64,000 bases of DNA, from positions 4,099,501 to 4,163,500 of the forward strand of contig OU015661.1 in NCBI GenBank assembly GCA_907165275.2, in the 5' to 3' direction. Both the position numbers and the translations under genes were made by a program. The notes below the pieces were generated by a model. That model worked only from the letters and a program-made list of their open reading frames with translations. It was not told where the DNA came from and searched no databases. Below, in pieces: positions 23,600-33,671 of this stretch; position 1 is the stretch's first letter, and every line of letters starts with the position of its first letter. The DNA comes from Zygaena filipendulae (lineage: Eukaryota > Arthropoda > Insecta > Lepidoptera > Zygaenidae).

Positions 23600-23795
23600 G
23601 AACTGTTTCGACCGTATGAATTTAGGATTCCCACTAGAATCCGGAATAAAAAGAATCCTTTGTGTTATTCGATGACTGTTGAAGCTAAAATTTTATCCTA
23701 ATAGGTACGTTCAGCCATTTATGCGTGATTGAGCATCGAACATCGCAACATCTACACAGGCTTTCACATTTCTACTTTAAAATTTGTAGAATCTT
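23600..23795 (-). mobile_element. old, diverged Helitron copy
   Basis: Residual motifs are 'ccggaataaaaagaatcctttgtg', 'gttcagccatttatgcgtgattgag' and 'ctttcacattt', in reverse-family order. The CTAG end is lost. Confidence 0.55.
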
Positions 23796-25640
23796 ATTTA
23801 TAACATACGTAGTTATATATTAGGAACCTTTCGCTGCTGTAACTTAGTAGTTGTGACACTAAAATAAGGTGATCAAATAATGTTTCTGCTTGAATGTAAA
23901 GAAAGGACATAGACAGTTAATAGCCTGGCCTCGCTCAAAAAAAATTACCAGACAATTACCTCCAATAATACCCTAATCTACCACAGTTAATTATATACAA
24001 TTTTTTTTTTTTGTAAATACAACCAATCGCAATTTTGTTTGGTTTATTTACCGCAGAAACTAACTTTGTATAAAAGAAAAAAGATTGAAATTGTGCATCG
24101 CCAGCATACGTATAGTATACGTATTTTAATGTATCATTTCCATTGACATGAGCAAGTGAGGGTGAGTCGTTATCATGTCAAAGAAACCATCGAATTACTC
24201 AAAGATTTCGGTTTGTTTGATGTCGGTCATGGATAGTCAAATCATACTTGCTCTTCCACAACCATGTTATGATTCTACAAAATTTTATTTAGGTACTTTA
24301 CTACCATATTTCTATGACATTTTAAAATAGAAATGAAAGATATATAAAAAAAGAACACAAAAATTTACAACTAAAATTATGTGCATATTATGTCAAGAAT
24401 AGCTCTCAGCTCGCTCATTGTAGACACATTATTCGGCTGCACTTCTGCCGCATGTCGGAGCATAAAATAACATTTCCTTAATACATCTCGAATGGCGTTA
24501 GAGTTTATGTAAATTTTAATACACGCTCGGAATATTTCGGATTGTGAAGAAATGTACAGACTAAGGTGGATACTGACAAAGAATTATATGGTCATCACAG
24601 CTCGCCACAGTCATGCAATGAAACCAGTAAAATGGTGGTATAGGTCTTGGAAAGCATCCGAGCTGCGAGCTCCAAATTCAAATCTAGTCACAACACCGTG
24701 CGGCCTGTAAGTACTCCAAATCTGGTCCATTGTCCCAACCCGCCAGGTGTCGCGGTTTTGATTGTGTAACAGTATTCTTATTTTCACTCTCTAGTTCAAT
24801 GCTAGGATCTAATGACAGTCACATTCACCTTGTCCACATAGAAAGTGATACTCACTTTGACGCTTCCCATCACTCTTTAGCCAAAGATCTGTAAGAAATA
24901 GAGCAACTACCATTAAAGTACATAATTATATTACAACATTGTTTATCAACTTTGAAGCAATGTTCGAATATTCCTGTAATTTTATAGGAATGTTCAACTG
25001 AACTTTCAGTTTAACTTCTTCTATTGAATTTCCTGCGTCTATTGTGATGAACAAGTCGAATCAATGTACAGGTAGGTATAATACAGAAATATGAACTTTT
25101 CTATCTTTAATAATATGTTTTTTTCCCATTAGTACGTGAGCCTCCACTTAAATTTTTTTATCAATTCAATCAAATTACCTACATAGATGCAGATCTACAA
25201 GCGAAGTGATTGAAATAATGCTTTCCTTTGCAAACATGCGATGCGAATAATATTTTGACGTTCTGAAATATTTCTCTCTTTTGGGAATAAAAATGTAACA
25301 CCGACATGAATTCCACAGTAAATAAATCTTAATTAACATTAGCGTTTAAAGTATTAATTTCACCATTAACTTGAAGTAATTGCACGGTCTGCCATGTTAT
25401 AATTTTGCCAAATATTAGTCTTAATAATTGTGCTTTATGTTGTTGTTTTGCCAACCACACGTTTCGACACACCCGTAATTGTTATTTAAACCCGGCGATA
25501 TTAAAATTTATGGAAATTAAAATTAGTAGAGAAGAGCAATTTTACTTACATTATTTATTTTTAATCCTCCTCCTTCTCTGTTTACATTAAATATGATAAT
25601 AATTATGTTGGTTTTTTGTTTTCGAATTTGTTTCTATAAC
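23796..25640. other. intronic stretch with nothing recognised
   Basis: AT-rich. It contains a small palindrome (atacgtatagtatacgtat, near 24107) and otherwise no identifiable gene or element. Confidence 0.35.
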
Positions 25641-25649
25641 ATTTTGTAA

Positions 25650-25727
25650 TATTACAATAATAATGCGTTTTGTTTCAGGTAAGTGAACCGTATTGCCTAG
25701 TTAATCAGTAATCAGCTGAACGGTAAG
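25650..25727 (+). promoter_or_regulatory. candidate recursive splice site (zero-length exon)
   Basis: A pyrimidine-rich acceptor (cgttttgtttcag, AG at 25677-25678) is joined directly to a consensus donor GTAAGTG (25679). This is the arrangement used for stepwise removal of very long introns in Drosophila. The candidate lies 21 kb after the metalloproteinase donor at 4663. A second donor, AAG|GTAAGA, begins at 25728 and would define a 49-base cryptic exon (25679-25727). All three frames of that segment contain stops, so it is unlikely to be a coding microexon. Other AG|GTA sites in the window lack either the pyrimidine tract or the GTAAGT. Confidence 0.6.
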
Positions 25728-25729
25728 GT

Positions 25730-27696
25730 AAGAATAGTTTAATTTTGACTTTTCAATTGTCAGTTAATCAGATGCTTATTCGTCTTTACCTATAAAGCTT
25801 TATATCAAGGTTATTCCATTTTCTTATTCGCAGTTCTCATTTGACGATTCAAAAATCAGCTCTTTATTAATTGAACTGATACCTAATTTTACATTTTATT
25901 GCATTTTTGAAAACGGGTTTGATCCGATGTACCAAACCGGGTACTTTAATACAATGTTGTCACGATCAGTTTAAACGGAAATAGTGCGTCCGGTTCAGAG
26001 GGAATCCCTGATTTTCTCACTACCAAAATACACTGGAAATACTTTATATACTTGAATTCTTGATAGATTGTCTCCGGACGTTGAATATTGATTTAAAAAA
26101 TGTACACTATATATATAATAATAAGACAAAAATAAAATAAATGTATCACATTATTTCTGTTTTTAATATAAATAAACCAACCTGATGAAGCAACGGATTC
26201 GAGTAGACTACTTGAACTTATGTACATACATAACTACTAAAAGGATAAAAGCATCGATGCTCATAATCTAACTTCCGATATTGGGCGAGCGGTTTTCTCT
26301 CACTTCCTTCATATATAATATAAATAAGAATCACGTATGTAATAAGACGGAATGGAGGCGCATTCCTCACACGTCTCGGGGCTTCCCCAGCTTAGCCCAA
26401 CTTGGGCCATTACCCGGCCGGCCGGCCGGCGGAGATTTCAGTCTAGGAGCAGCTTCTATTCCGCTGTTTTCAACGCCTAATGTAAGATTCAAACGGCTTC
26501 ACAATAAAACAACTTATCATATTTTTATAAAAGAAGCAGTAAATGTGAAATCATTTTCCAGAATGCATCCAGTAGGGTTTTATTGGTCGTTGCAACGAAC
26601 ACTTTGTTATATTATGATCGTTGAATAATAGATGTATCATACATATATTATTCAACTTTCACTTCTTATGATTACATCTTAAATTACAACACATTAGATT
26701 TCTTATTTAATTATATCATTTTACTATAGGTAACAGAGATTCAATGTGCGACTTTTTGATTTCTTAAGAGGGTACTTCTGAGACGAACTACAAAAGTGGA
26801 AACTTGGCACTATCATTAATGTGTTGGCGATTTATTTATCGATCTCCAGTCATAGGTACTTATACCATACTAGTATATTATACATACTTAACGCGACTCT
26901 TACCTAAGCTAATAGGTAAACATGAAACTTTATCATATATTTGGTTCTTTTCAAAGTTATTATAATTGTTTTTTTCCAAAAAGGTTTTAGGAAGTTCAAT
27001 GTTCCCTTTCTCATTATTTATTGAATACATTTTTTCACTATCCTGCAATAAGATTCAAGAATGTACTACTTTTTTAGGATAATTATTATACATAGCATCA
27101 CTTCTCTTCTCTATGGATTAGTAACACCGCTGTTGTACAGAATGTAAATAAAGATTTGAATAGCTTAAAATGATTGTATTTATTTAGTTATTTATAGAAT
27201 TAGTTATTAAAGCGTATTAAAAATTATTTGTTGGTTGATTAACAAAACAATGCTATGAGCTTAAAGGCGTATGCAGATAACGTTATGAGTTGTATTAAAA
27301 TATTCACGGAGTAATATTGTGGTTATGTACATAGGTAGAAATGGATGCAATTTTAGTGGTACGTGTTGTACAATGTACAGGTTACAGTTTATGTAAATCG
27401 GTGTGCGGCGGAACAATCTCAATTGGCCAATGATATTAGAATATCGTGCCACCGCGCGCTACAGACGCTGACCTGATTGACAATAATTTGCTCCCAGATT
27501 GCATCTTGTGTGTAAACATTAATACACAGCGGTTGAAAACTTTGCAGGGAGTGAGAGCTATTACACTTTGTGCCTCCGAAACACTAAACATACAAAATTA
27601 TACGCTTTTACAAACTTGCATAGTTGCATTCATAAAACAGTGCCCGTTAGTTTCAGAATATTACCTACTTTGTTATAGTTTTAGTCACAATAGGGA
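25730..27696. other. intronic stretch; open frame at 26281-26628 not favoured
   Basis: AT-rich except for a GC-rich patch at 26350-26460, which includes a (CCGG)4 run at 26414-26430. A 115-codon frame crosses the patch but has no recognisable domain, so I treat it as chance. Nothing else is recognised. Confidence 0.35.
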
Positions 27697-27960
27697 TTAG
27701 TCCGGTTTGTAGATTATTAAAAAATATTGGGTACGTATTTTTTTCTTTTTCAAATTAATGAAAATATACATAGATATAGCACATTAAAGTTTAGGGTGGG
27801 GGCTCGTGACGTCATTAACTGCCATAAGCCCTCATACAAACTGCACCAGATAGTGACGTCACGCGAAATTTCAACTCAATGTAACGCTGTTATTATTTGA
27901 TTCCGTAAAAAAAGAAAAAATTCGTGTCCAATATTTTTATTAATCTACAAACCGGACTAA
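27697..27960. mobile_element. MITE with 38-bp TIRs and two CRE octamers (copy 2)
   Basis: The left end ttagtccggtttgtagatta reappears inverted at the right end (taatctacaaaccggactaa). Inside are two perfect TGACGTCA octamers at 27807-27814 and 27854-27861. It is related to 33443-33671 and to the fragment at 1696. The family may extend a further ~25 bases to 'aactagccc' at 27984. Confidence 0.75.
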
Positions 27961-28207
27961 AAAAAATTTTGTTAACTAGCCCATTTTGAAACGTGAATTT
28001 GGTGATAAATAGAAAACATGTTTAGAATATAACATCTCGGTGGTTCATTAAAAAATTATGTTTCATATTTTCTGTTGACCTAAACATAGAGTTAAAACTG
28101 AGCTTTTAGTGGTTAACTTCATCGTAATAAGAAAGTAAATTTCATATTTCTGGTTTTTTATTTTGGATTCGGCTGTATGTAGTTATATAAATAAAAACAG
28201 CCTTCTC

Positions 28208-28226
28208 CACACACACACACACACAC
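28208..28226. repeat. (CA)n microsatellite
   Basis: About nine and a half CA units. Confidence 0.95.
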
Positions 28227-28805
28227 TTTGCAACAAAACGTTCATCGGAAGGATGGAGTTGGGTAGTTACTATAGATACCAGAGGATATTTATGAGTCAT
28301 AGACATTATTACGAAATTGCCTATCAGACTACATCATTATGTTTAGTAGTCTTTCAAAAGATACCTTCTGTCTATTGCTCTTTATTGGATAGTTTATTTT
28401 GTTCTTCTTTGGTGTAGTTATATTTAATGGATATTTTGCCTTAACTAAGCAGTTGCAATTTATATCAAATCATTTTATTATCATTATTTAAAAGGCGAAA
28501 GATCTAATTAGTCTTTATTTCTTTCTTTTTAATCTTCTTAATTCCTTCCTAACGTCGCTCTATTAAGTCCCAAAGCTGAAGCACAAATGAAACGTCTAAT
28601 GAAAAAATTATTGCATAAATTTTTAGAAAGTACCATCTTTTAACCCATATATGATTATTATGTCAAAACTCCATCATAAACTGACCACTATATAAGTCAC
28701 AATAGTTTAAGTAACACTACTTTTATTATTTTCAAAACAATTACTCTCGAAACTATTACCGGAGGAATAGCAAAAAAGAGATCTCAAATGCAAACAAGAA
28801 ATCTT

Positions 28806-29132
28806 TCAGTGAACCAATGACCTAAATGCAAAAAGTATGTCTTTTAAGTAAAACAATACTGTTTCACAGTTTGTCGACTACGATGCTAAAGTTTAACAAT
28901 TCGAAGTCCGAATTACTTCCTCATCCACCGTACTCACCGGATCTGGCTCACGGCGACGATTACCTGTTAGCAAACCCCAAAAATACCCCAGGAAAAGAAA
29001 TTTGCGTCCAACGAAGTGACAGCAAAAAACCGCCAGACAAATTTTGAAATCAAACATAAACCTTCTAAAAAAGGCATTGAAATGTTAGTGAAGAGTTGGA
29101 TTAAACGTATCACTTTGAAAGTCAGATTTTGA
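28806..29132 (+). pseudogene. mariner transposase pseudogene, C-terminal part
   Basis: The frame from 28826 contains ELLPHPPYSPDLAHGDDYLL (codons from about 28910), the mariner signature around the third catalytic Asp of the D,D34D triad. The usual PSDYxLF is altered here to HGDDYLL. The frame stops at 29045. The rest of the C-terminus, KPSKKGIEMLVKSWIKRITL, reads in the next frame from 29058 and ends at 29130-29132. Mariner transposase cuts and pastes its element at TA dinucleotides. This copy has lost its N-terminal DNA-binding and first catalytic regions and carries a frameshift, so it is inactive. A following 'ttaggacttattgagtca' (about 29172) resembles a mariner 3' end. Confidence 0.8.
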
Positions 29133-29264
29133 TGAATAAAATTGATTTTGCGAGTAAAATGTTTCAGTAATTTAGGACTTATTGAGTCATAAACAATAAT
29201 ATTAATTTTTGACCTATTACAAGAGCCTAGTTTTGAGAAAAGTGATAAATCTGTACTCAAATAA

Positions 29265-29455
29265 AAGAGTAGAATCCGCGTGTCTGTTCACGCTAATCTT
29301 TTAAACTGCTGAACGGATTATTATCATGTTGTTTTCACAGGTAGATTAAGCTTAGCTTTGAGCAACATATAGGCTTTGTTTAATTTAAATCGGATATCAG
29401 AAAAAAAGCTGTTATATAAAAGCGTTTCACGGGGGTGAAATACCGAGACACAGCT
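29265..29455 (+). mobile_element. diverged Helitron-like copy
   Basis: 'gtagaatccgcgtgtctgttcac', 'aactgctgaacggatta' and a terminal 'cgtttcacgggggtgaaat...cacagcta' follow the family order. The CTAG end is degraded. Confidence 0.5.
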
Positions 29456-31770
29456 AAAATGAAATAAGCAGAAAGTTATTGTTTTTTGTAAAAAAAATTT
29501 TATGAAACAAAAATGCAAGCGTGAGTTGAATACGTATCGACATCTACGAAATGCTACGTCGTAGCACCAGCTACGAAATGCACAGAACACGTATCGAAAA
29601 TATTAAAACTCCATGTTTCTCTCCATATCAATGCATATTTAAAATATGCAAATTATTTTATGGTAAGTATATTTTGTATAAAGTGGCTTTTAACACAAAA
29701 AAATTGCGTTTAATAAAAGTAATAAAATAAATTCGTACAACATTCATGTAACTAGTTAGTTTCACGTCTAGCACAAGTAGGTATGTTGTACTTGTGACTT
29801 GTGATATGTAGACGAATTTAGTGGTGCAATAATTTTGGGTGAATTTGCGATTATGACCATTAGTGACTAATTTATTTAACAATTAAAGCGAACTTTAAGT
29901 GCAAGTAACGCCACCGCTCTTCTGCTATCACGATCCCATAGTCTGTGATTTGTTAGGTATGCTTAAAGTGAATAGATATTATTATGTCACTTTGAATGAT
30001 TGTGAAAATTTAAGTAGTCCAAGTATTTAAAATTGTAGGTACTACCTACTTTAGACACGTTAGGAAAAAGAGATCATAAAGTATTTTCCGCATGTGTCAA
30101 GTAGCATTAAATAACTGTATAAAATAAATATTATTTACTTAAGTGTGTATATTCAAACTTTTTTTGGTAGTATTTAATGTCGTCTCTTCGTCTCGTTCAC
30201 GTCAAAGAACTATGTATAACTTCTTACGTACGTACATAGGTAATTATATACACTGGTTTTTTAAACGATTCAATTGCATTAAAGTAAAATAAGGCATCTT
30301 TTCTTAACTCCTTTAAAAAACAAAACTTGTATATTTTACCTATATATAATATACGCGGGCAGCGGGTCTTATCGTACTTGAAATTATTGGAACTACTCAA
30401 CTGTTGTTATAATAGTAGTGTTAGTTATCAGTCATCTTAATCGGCACCATAATGTAACTAAATATGGAAGGACCAACTACAGCGAGCAACTAACACTCTA
30501 TGGTACAAATGCACCAAGCTATGCGGAGTGTCGGCGTGCCGTCGTACGCTTTGGCGCCCAACTCGCTGCCAACTTCACTATAATAATTTATTCACATGTA
30601 AACTTGGTCCTCTCACACAACTTAGATTGGACTTAAACGAGTATATTGTGAGCGGCACGTATTATGGTTAATGAAGTTAAACGTGTCCCGAACAGGGAGC
30701 GACGCGATAGGCGCCCGCGATGAAATTACAACGCGCGGCGACATTTTAGGATACAATTTCAAATTAGTGTTTTGCATGACAACGTAGATAGTGACGTATT
30801 GTTAGAAAACTTAATCAAAACCGCATTGAAACAAATTTTTATTTATCATTTGAACGTAAATGACCATGTTTCTTTAGTTAAACACTTCGACTACCCTATG
30901 GTGAAACAAAGTACCTAATCGCTGCAAAATCAATTTTACAGGAGGAGAAAAAACCGAAAATCGCTTCACTTATTTAAAACAAACCTTTCATAGTTTAACG
31001 ATTTTCCTAATTTTAATTTCTCTAAGATTAAAGCCTTTTTGATGGTTGTGAATATGTGGCAATGTCCATTATGCGTGAAAAGTGGCAAAAATACAAAAAA
31101 CAAACAATCAACAAAAAATACACAAAACAATCTCATTTAATAACATATATAATATATAAATAACAGTTGCTTATTTTTTCCTGTAAGAGCAGCCGTCTTA
31201 ATTGTGTGTGAATAATTACAAAAATGAATACAACTAAAGGTTACAGATATTTCGTAATATCATTGGATACCAATTAACAAAAAGCAAACCTATTTATTTG
31301 TTTTTTTTTTTAATGGAAAAGATTTTTTTAAGTTCTACTTGAATATGAAAGACTTAGGTACATATTAATTACAACTTTTCAGCAACACGCAGCCGGTGCC
31401 TCTGTTCGACTAAATTTCTTTATTAAATATCACCTCTTTCATCGTAAATGGTGCTTATTACTGTTACTTTCATTGTTTTGTTTATCAGTTTATTGCCTTA
31501 TATTTGTCCAATCGGAAATAAATTGATAGTTTTAATGGGTACTCCGAAAGCAATAGTTTGTAACCGCTCTGCCTAACTACGTTGAGTGTACACGGGGCAG
31601 CTAAAAGGCCATTAGTAAACGGGTGGTATGAATTATTTGTAACTGAGGCGGCACGCGACCCGCTCCGGCCGCCGCGCGCCGGCTCTCGCTGACCGGCCGC
31701 ATACAGATAAAGTTATTGCGTCTAGATCTAACCTCTCGGCGATGCAAAACGTAACACTAAATCTAAAATA
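29456..31770. other. intronic stretch with little recognised
   Basis: AT-rich. There is a GC-rich patch at 30690-30745 and another at 31650-31700 (gccgccgcgcgccggc), with no gene evident. Minus-strand frames at 29324-29590 and 29658-29882 look like chance frames. Confidence 0.35.
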
Positions 31771-32124
31771 TATACAACGTGTTAATGAATTAACTGAAAA
31801 CCTGATACACCCCATTTAAAAAAATAAACAATAATATGATTAAAATATATTTTATGTCGAAAAAATGTATACTTTAAAAGTTTTTCAACACTAGTTTGGA
31901 GGTGACCAATCTACGAAATTCCAAGCGCTACGCCCGGGCCTGACGGTTCGAATTTTTTTCTGCGGGCGGCGTACGCGCCAAATATTGTATTATAAATAGT
32001 TAAGACATGGACTAATAAAAATTAAAAAATATAACCTATATTAAAACATAGTGCGATCGATTCGCTAGTCGATTCTGAGCAAACTACTTTCTAGTTTTCA
32101 GTTAATTCATTAACACGTTGTATA
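31771..32124. mobile_element. 354-bp MITE with perfect 31-bp TIRs (copy 2)
   Basis: The ends tatacaacgtgttaatgaat... are exact inverted repeats over 31 bp. The body matches the copy at 9085 with few changes, for example the shared 'gtgcgatcgattcg' and 'gcgtacgcgccaaatattg'. The perfect ends suggest it moved more recently than copy 1. Confidence 0.88.
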
Positions 32125-32225
32125 TTTTTTTATTTCTATTATAATACTAACAGTATGATATTTTTTTATTGCAAGCTTGTATATAAAAAAATAAGTTATC
32201 AATAATTACAAACTCTACTTATTCG

Positions 32226-32264
32226 TGACGACTTAATGGTATATATCATGCCATTAAGTCGTCA
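32226..32264. repeat. hairpin, 14-bp perfect stem
   Basis: TGACGACTTAATGG at 32226-32239 pairs with CCATTAAGTCGTCA at 32251-32264 across an 11-base loop. Confidence 0.8.
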
Positions 32265-32294
32265 TAAATACTTAATAATTATAATACTCACAAC

Positions 32295-32812
32295 TATACA
32301 CACCGGCAGAATTAGCGGAACATAAAAAGGCACAGTATAGAAATAATTACGTATATATATTAAAACAAATAATAATTAGACTTGAAGTAATAAATTAATA
32401 TACATCTTTTAACACTTTAAAAGTTTGTAATAAAATTATTAAATTTTATTTAAAATAATAATAAAAAAAAACACTTTTTCTGTAATTTGTGAGCACACAA
32501 ATAATGTTGAAAATTAAAGATTACTGTGATTTTAACACTAAATAAATGAATGATTAATAACGTGTGTTTCCCCTTCGTGATTTAACTTTTATTTGCAACA
32601 TTGTCTGTGTTCTCACAAACTACAGATTTTTTTAATTTTTTTTAATTTTGATAATTTTTAATAAAATTTAACTAAAAACTTCTTAAAGTCGATGTTAAAA
32701 GATGTATATTAGTTTGTTACTTCATGCCTGATAATAATTAGTTTTAATATATATACGTAATTATTTCTATACTCTGCCTTTTTATGTTCCGCTAATTCTG
32801 CCGGTGTGTATA
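32295..32812. mobile_element. 518-bp foldback element
   Basis: The outer ends tatacacaccggcagaatta and taattctgccggtgtgtata are exact reverse complements. Pairing continues with small gaps through 'cataaaaaggca', 'ataattacgtatatatatta', 'atacatcttttaaca' and on to 'tttgtgag.acaca..caatgttg' near the centre. The arms thus cover about 230 bases each, leaving a short spacer. It codes for nothing. A TA-type target is likely from the TATA ends. Confidence 0.85.
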
Positions 32813-33442
32813 TTAACCCAGTTTAAGCTCTGTGCTTGGGTTCAACAATAATAATTGTGTTAACAATAATAAAAACCATAACTTTGGTAGGCTATTTTTT
32901 CTTAAACTTTAATTGATCTTTAGTGAAATGTCAACGAGTAACGAGTAGAGAAATAGTCGTATCTATACACATAAAGTCTGACGAAGCCACAGCAGCTTGA
33001 AAAAACTGCCCAATAAAACGTAAAGTTTACGGTTGCGACTGCGTTGTAGAAGTTCACAGTTTGTTATAGTCGTGTTACACGCGAAAGCTTTCTTGAGGTG
33101 ACTGCACTAAACAAAGTTCATAGTTACAATTTAAGGGGAACTATTCCAATAAATATAGTGTTCGCCATTTGATTGTAGACACATATATGGAACAAGCGAG
33201 ACATCTCTCTTCAATGATCAGTGTTATACACTCGTCATCAAACAACAAAGCAACTTAGTGTTACTTAGCCAACCTTTTTTAAAGTCCTGACGACTGGGTC
33301 ACTGACCAACCCAGAGTGTGTGTGGGACCAGCCCGCAGGTCCATTGAGTAGGTAGGCTTCACACACGTTTTAGAATTAGGTATTCTCCAGGGTATGAAAA
33401 TCGAAATTCTAATTAGTTCTTCAGTTAGAAAATAAAAAAATA
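32813..33442. other. intronic stretch with nothing recognised
   Basis: AT-rich spacer between the foldback element and the next MITE. No feature is recognised. Confidence 0.4.
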
Positions 33443-33671
33443 ATAGACACGTATTTTTTTTTTCAAATTAATGAGGATAGACATAGATAAAGCGCATTAA
33501 AGTTTAGGGTGGGGGACTCGTGACGTCAATATTCACTATAGTAAGCCCCATACAAACTGCACCGGGTTGTAACGTCACGCGTTTCAACTCAATGTATCGC
33601 CGTTATGTTTTGATTACGTAAAAAATAAAAAATACATGTCCAATATTTTTTACTAATCTACACGACGGACA
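33443..33671. mobile_element. CRE-bearing MITE family (copy 3)
   Basis: It matches copy 2 through 'gcattaaagtttagggtggg', 'catacaaactgcacc' and 'tgtccaatattttt'. One CRE octamer is intact (33521-33528); the second is decayed to AACGTCAC. The left end is truncated. Confidence 0.65.

Noticed and set aside
25060..25085. 'tgtacag|gtaggt' as a recursive splice site
   Set aside because: Purine-rich upstream and a weaker donor than the site at 25678.
26281..26628. 115-codon open frame on the + strand
   Set aside because: The longest frame outside the retroposon, but with no domain, no splice context and an interior CCGG run. Chance is more likely.
29320..29350. 'gttttcacag|gtagat' as a second recursive splice site
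   Set aside because: It lies inside a diverged Helitron copy and the donor half (GTAGAT) is poor.
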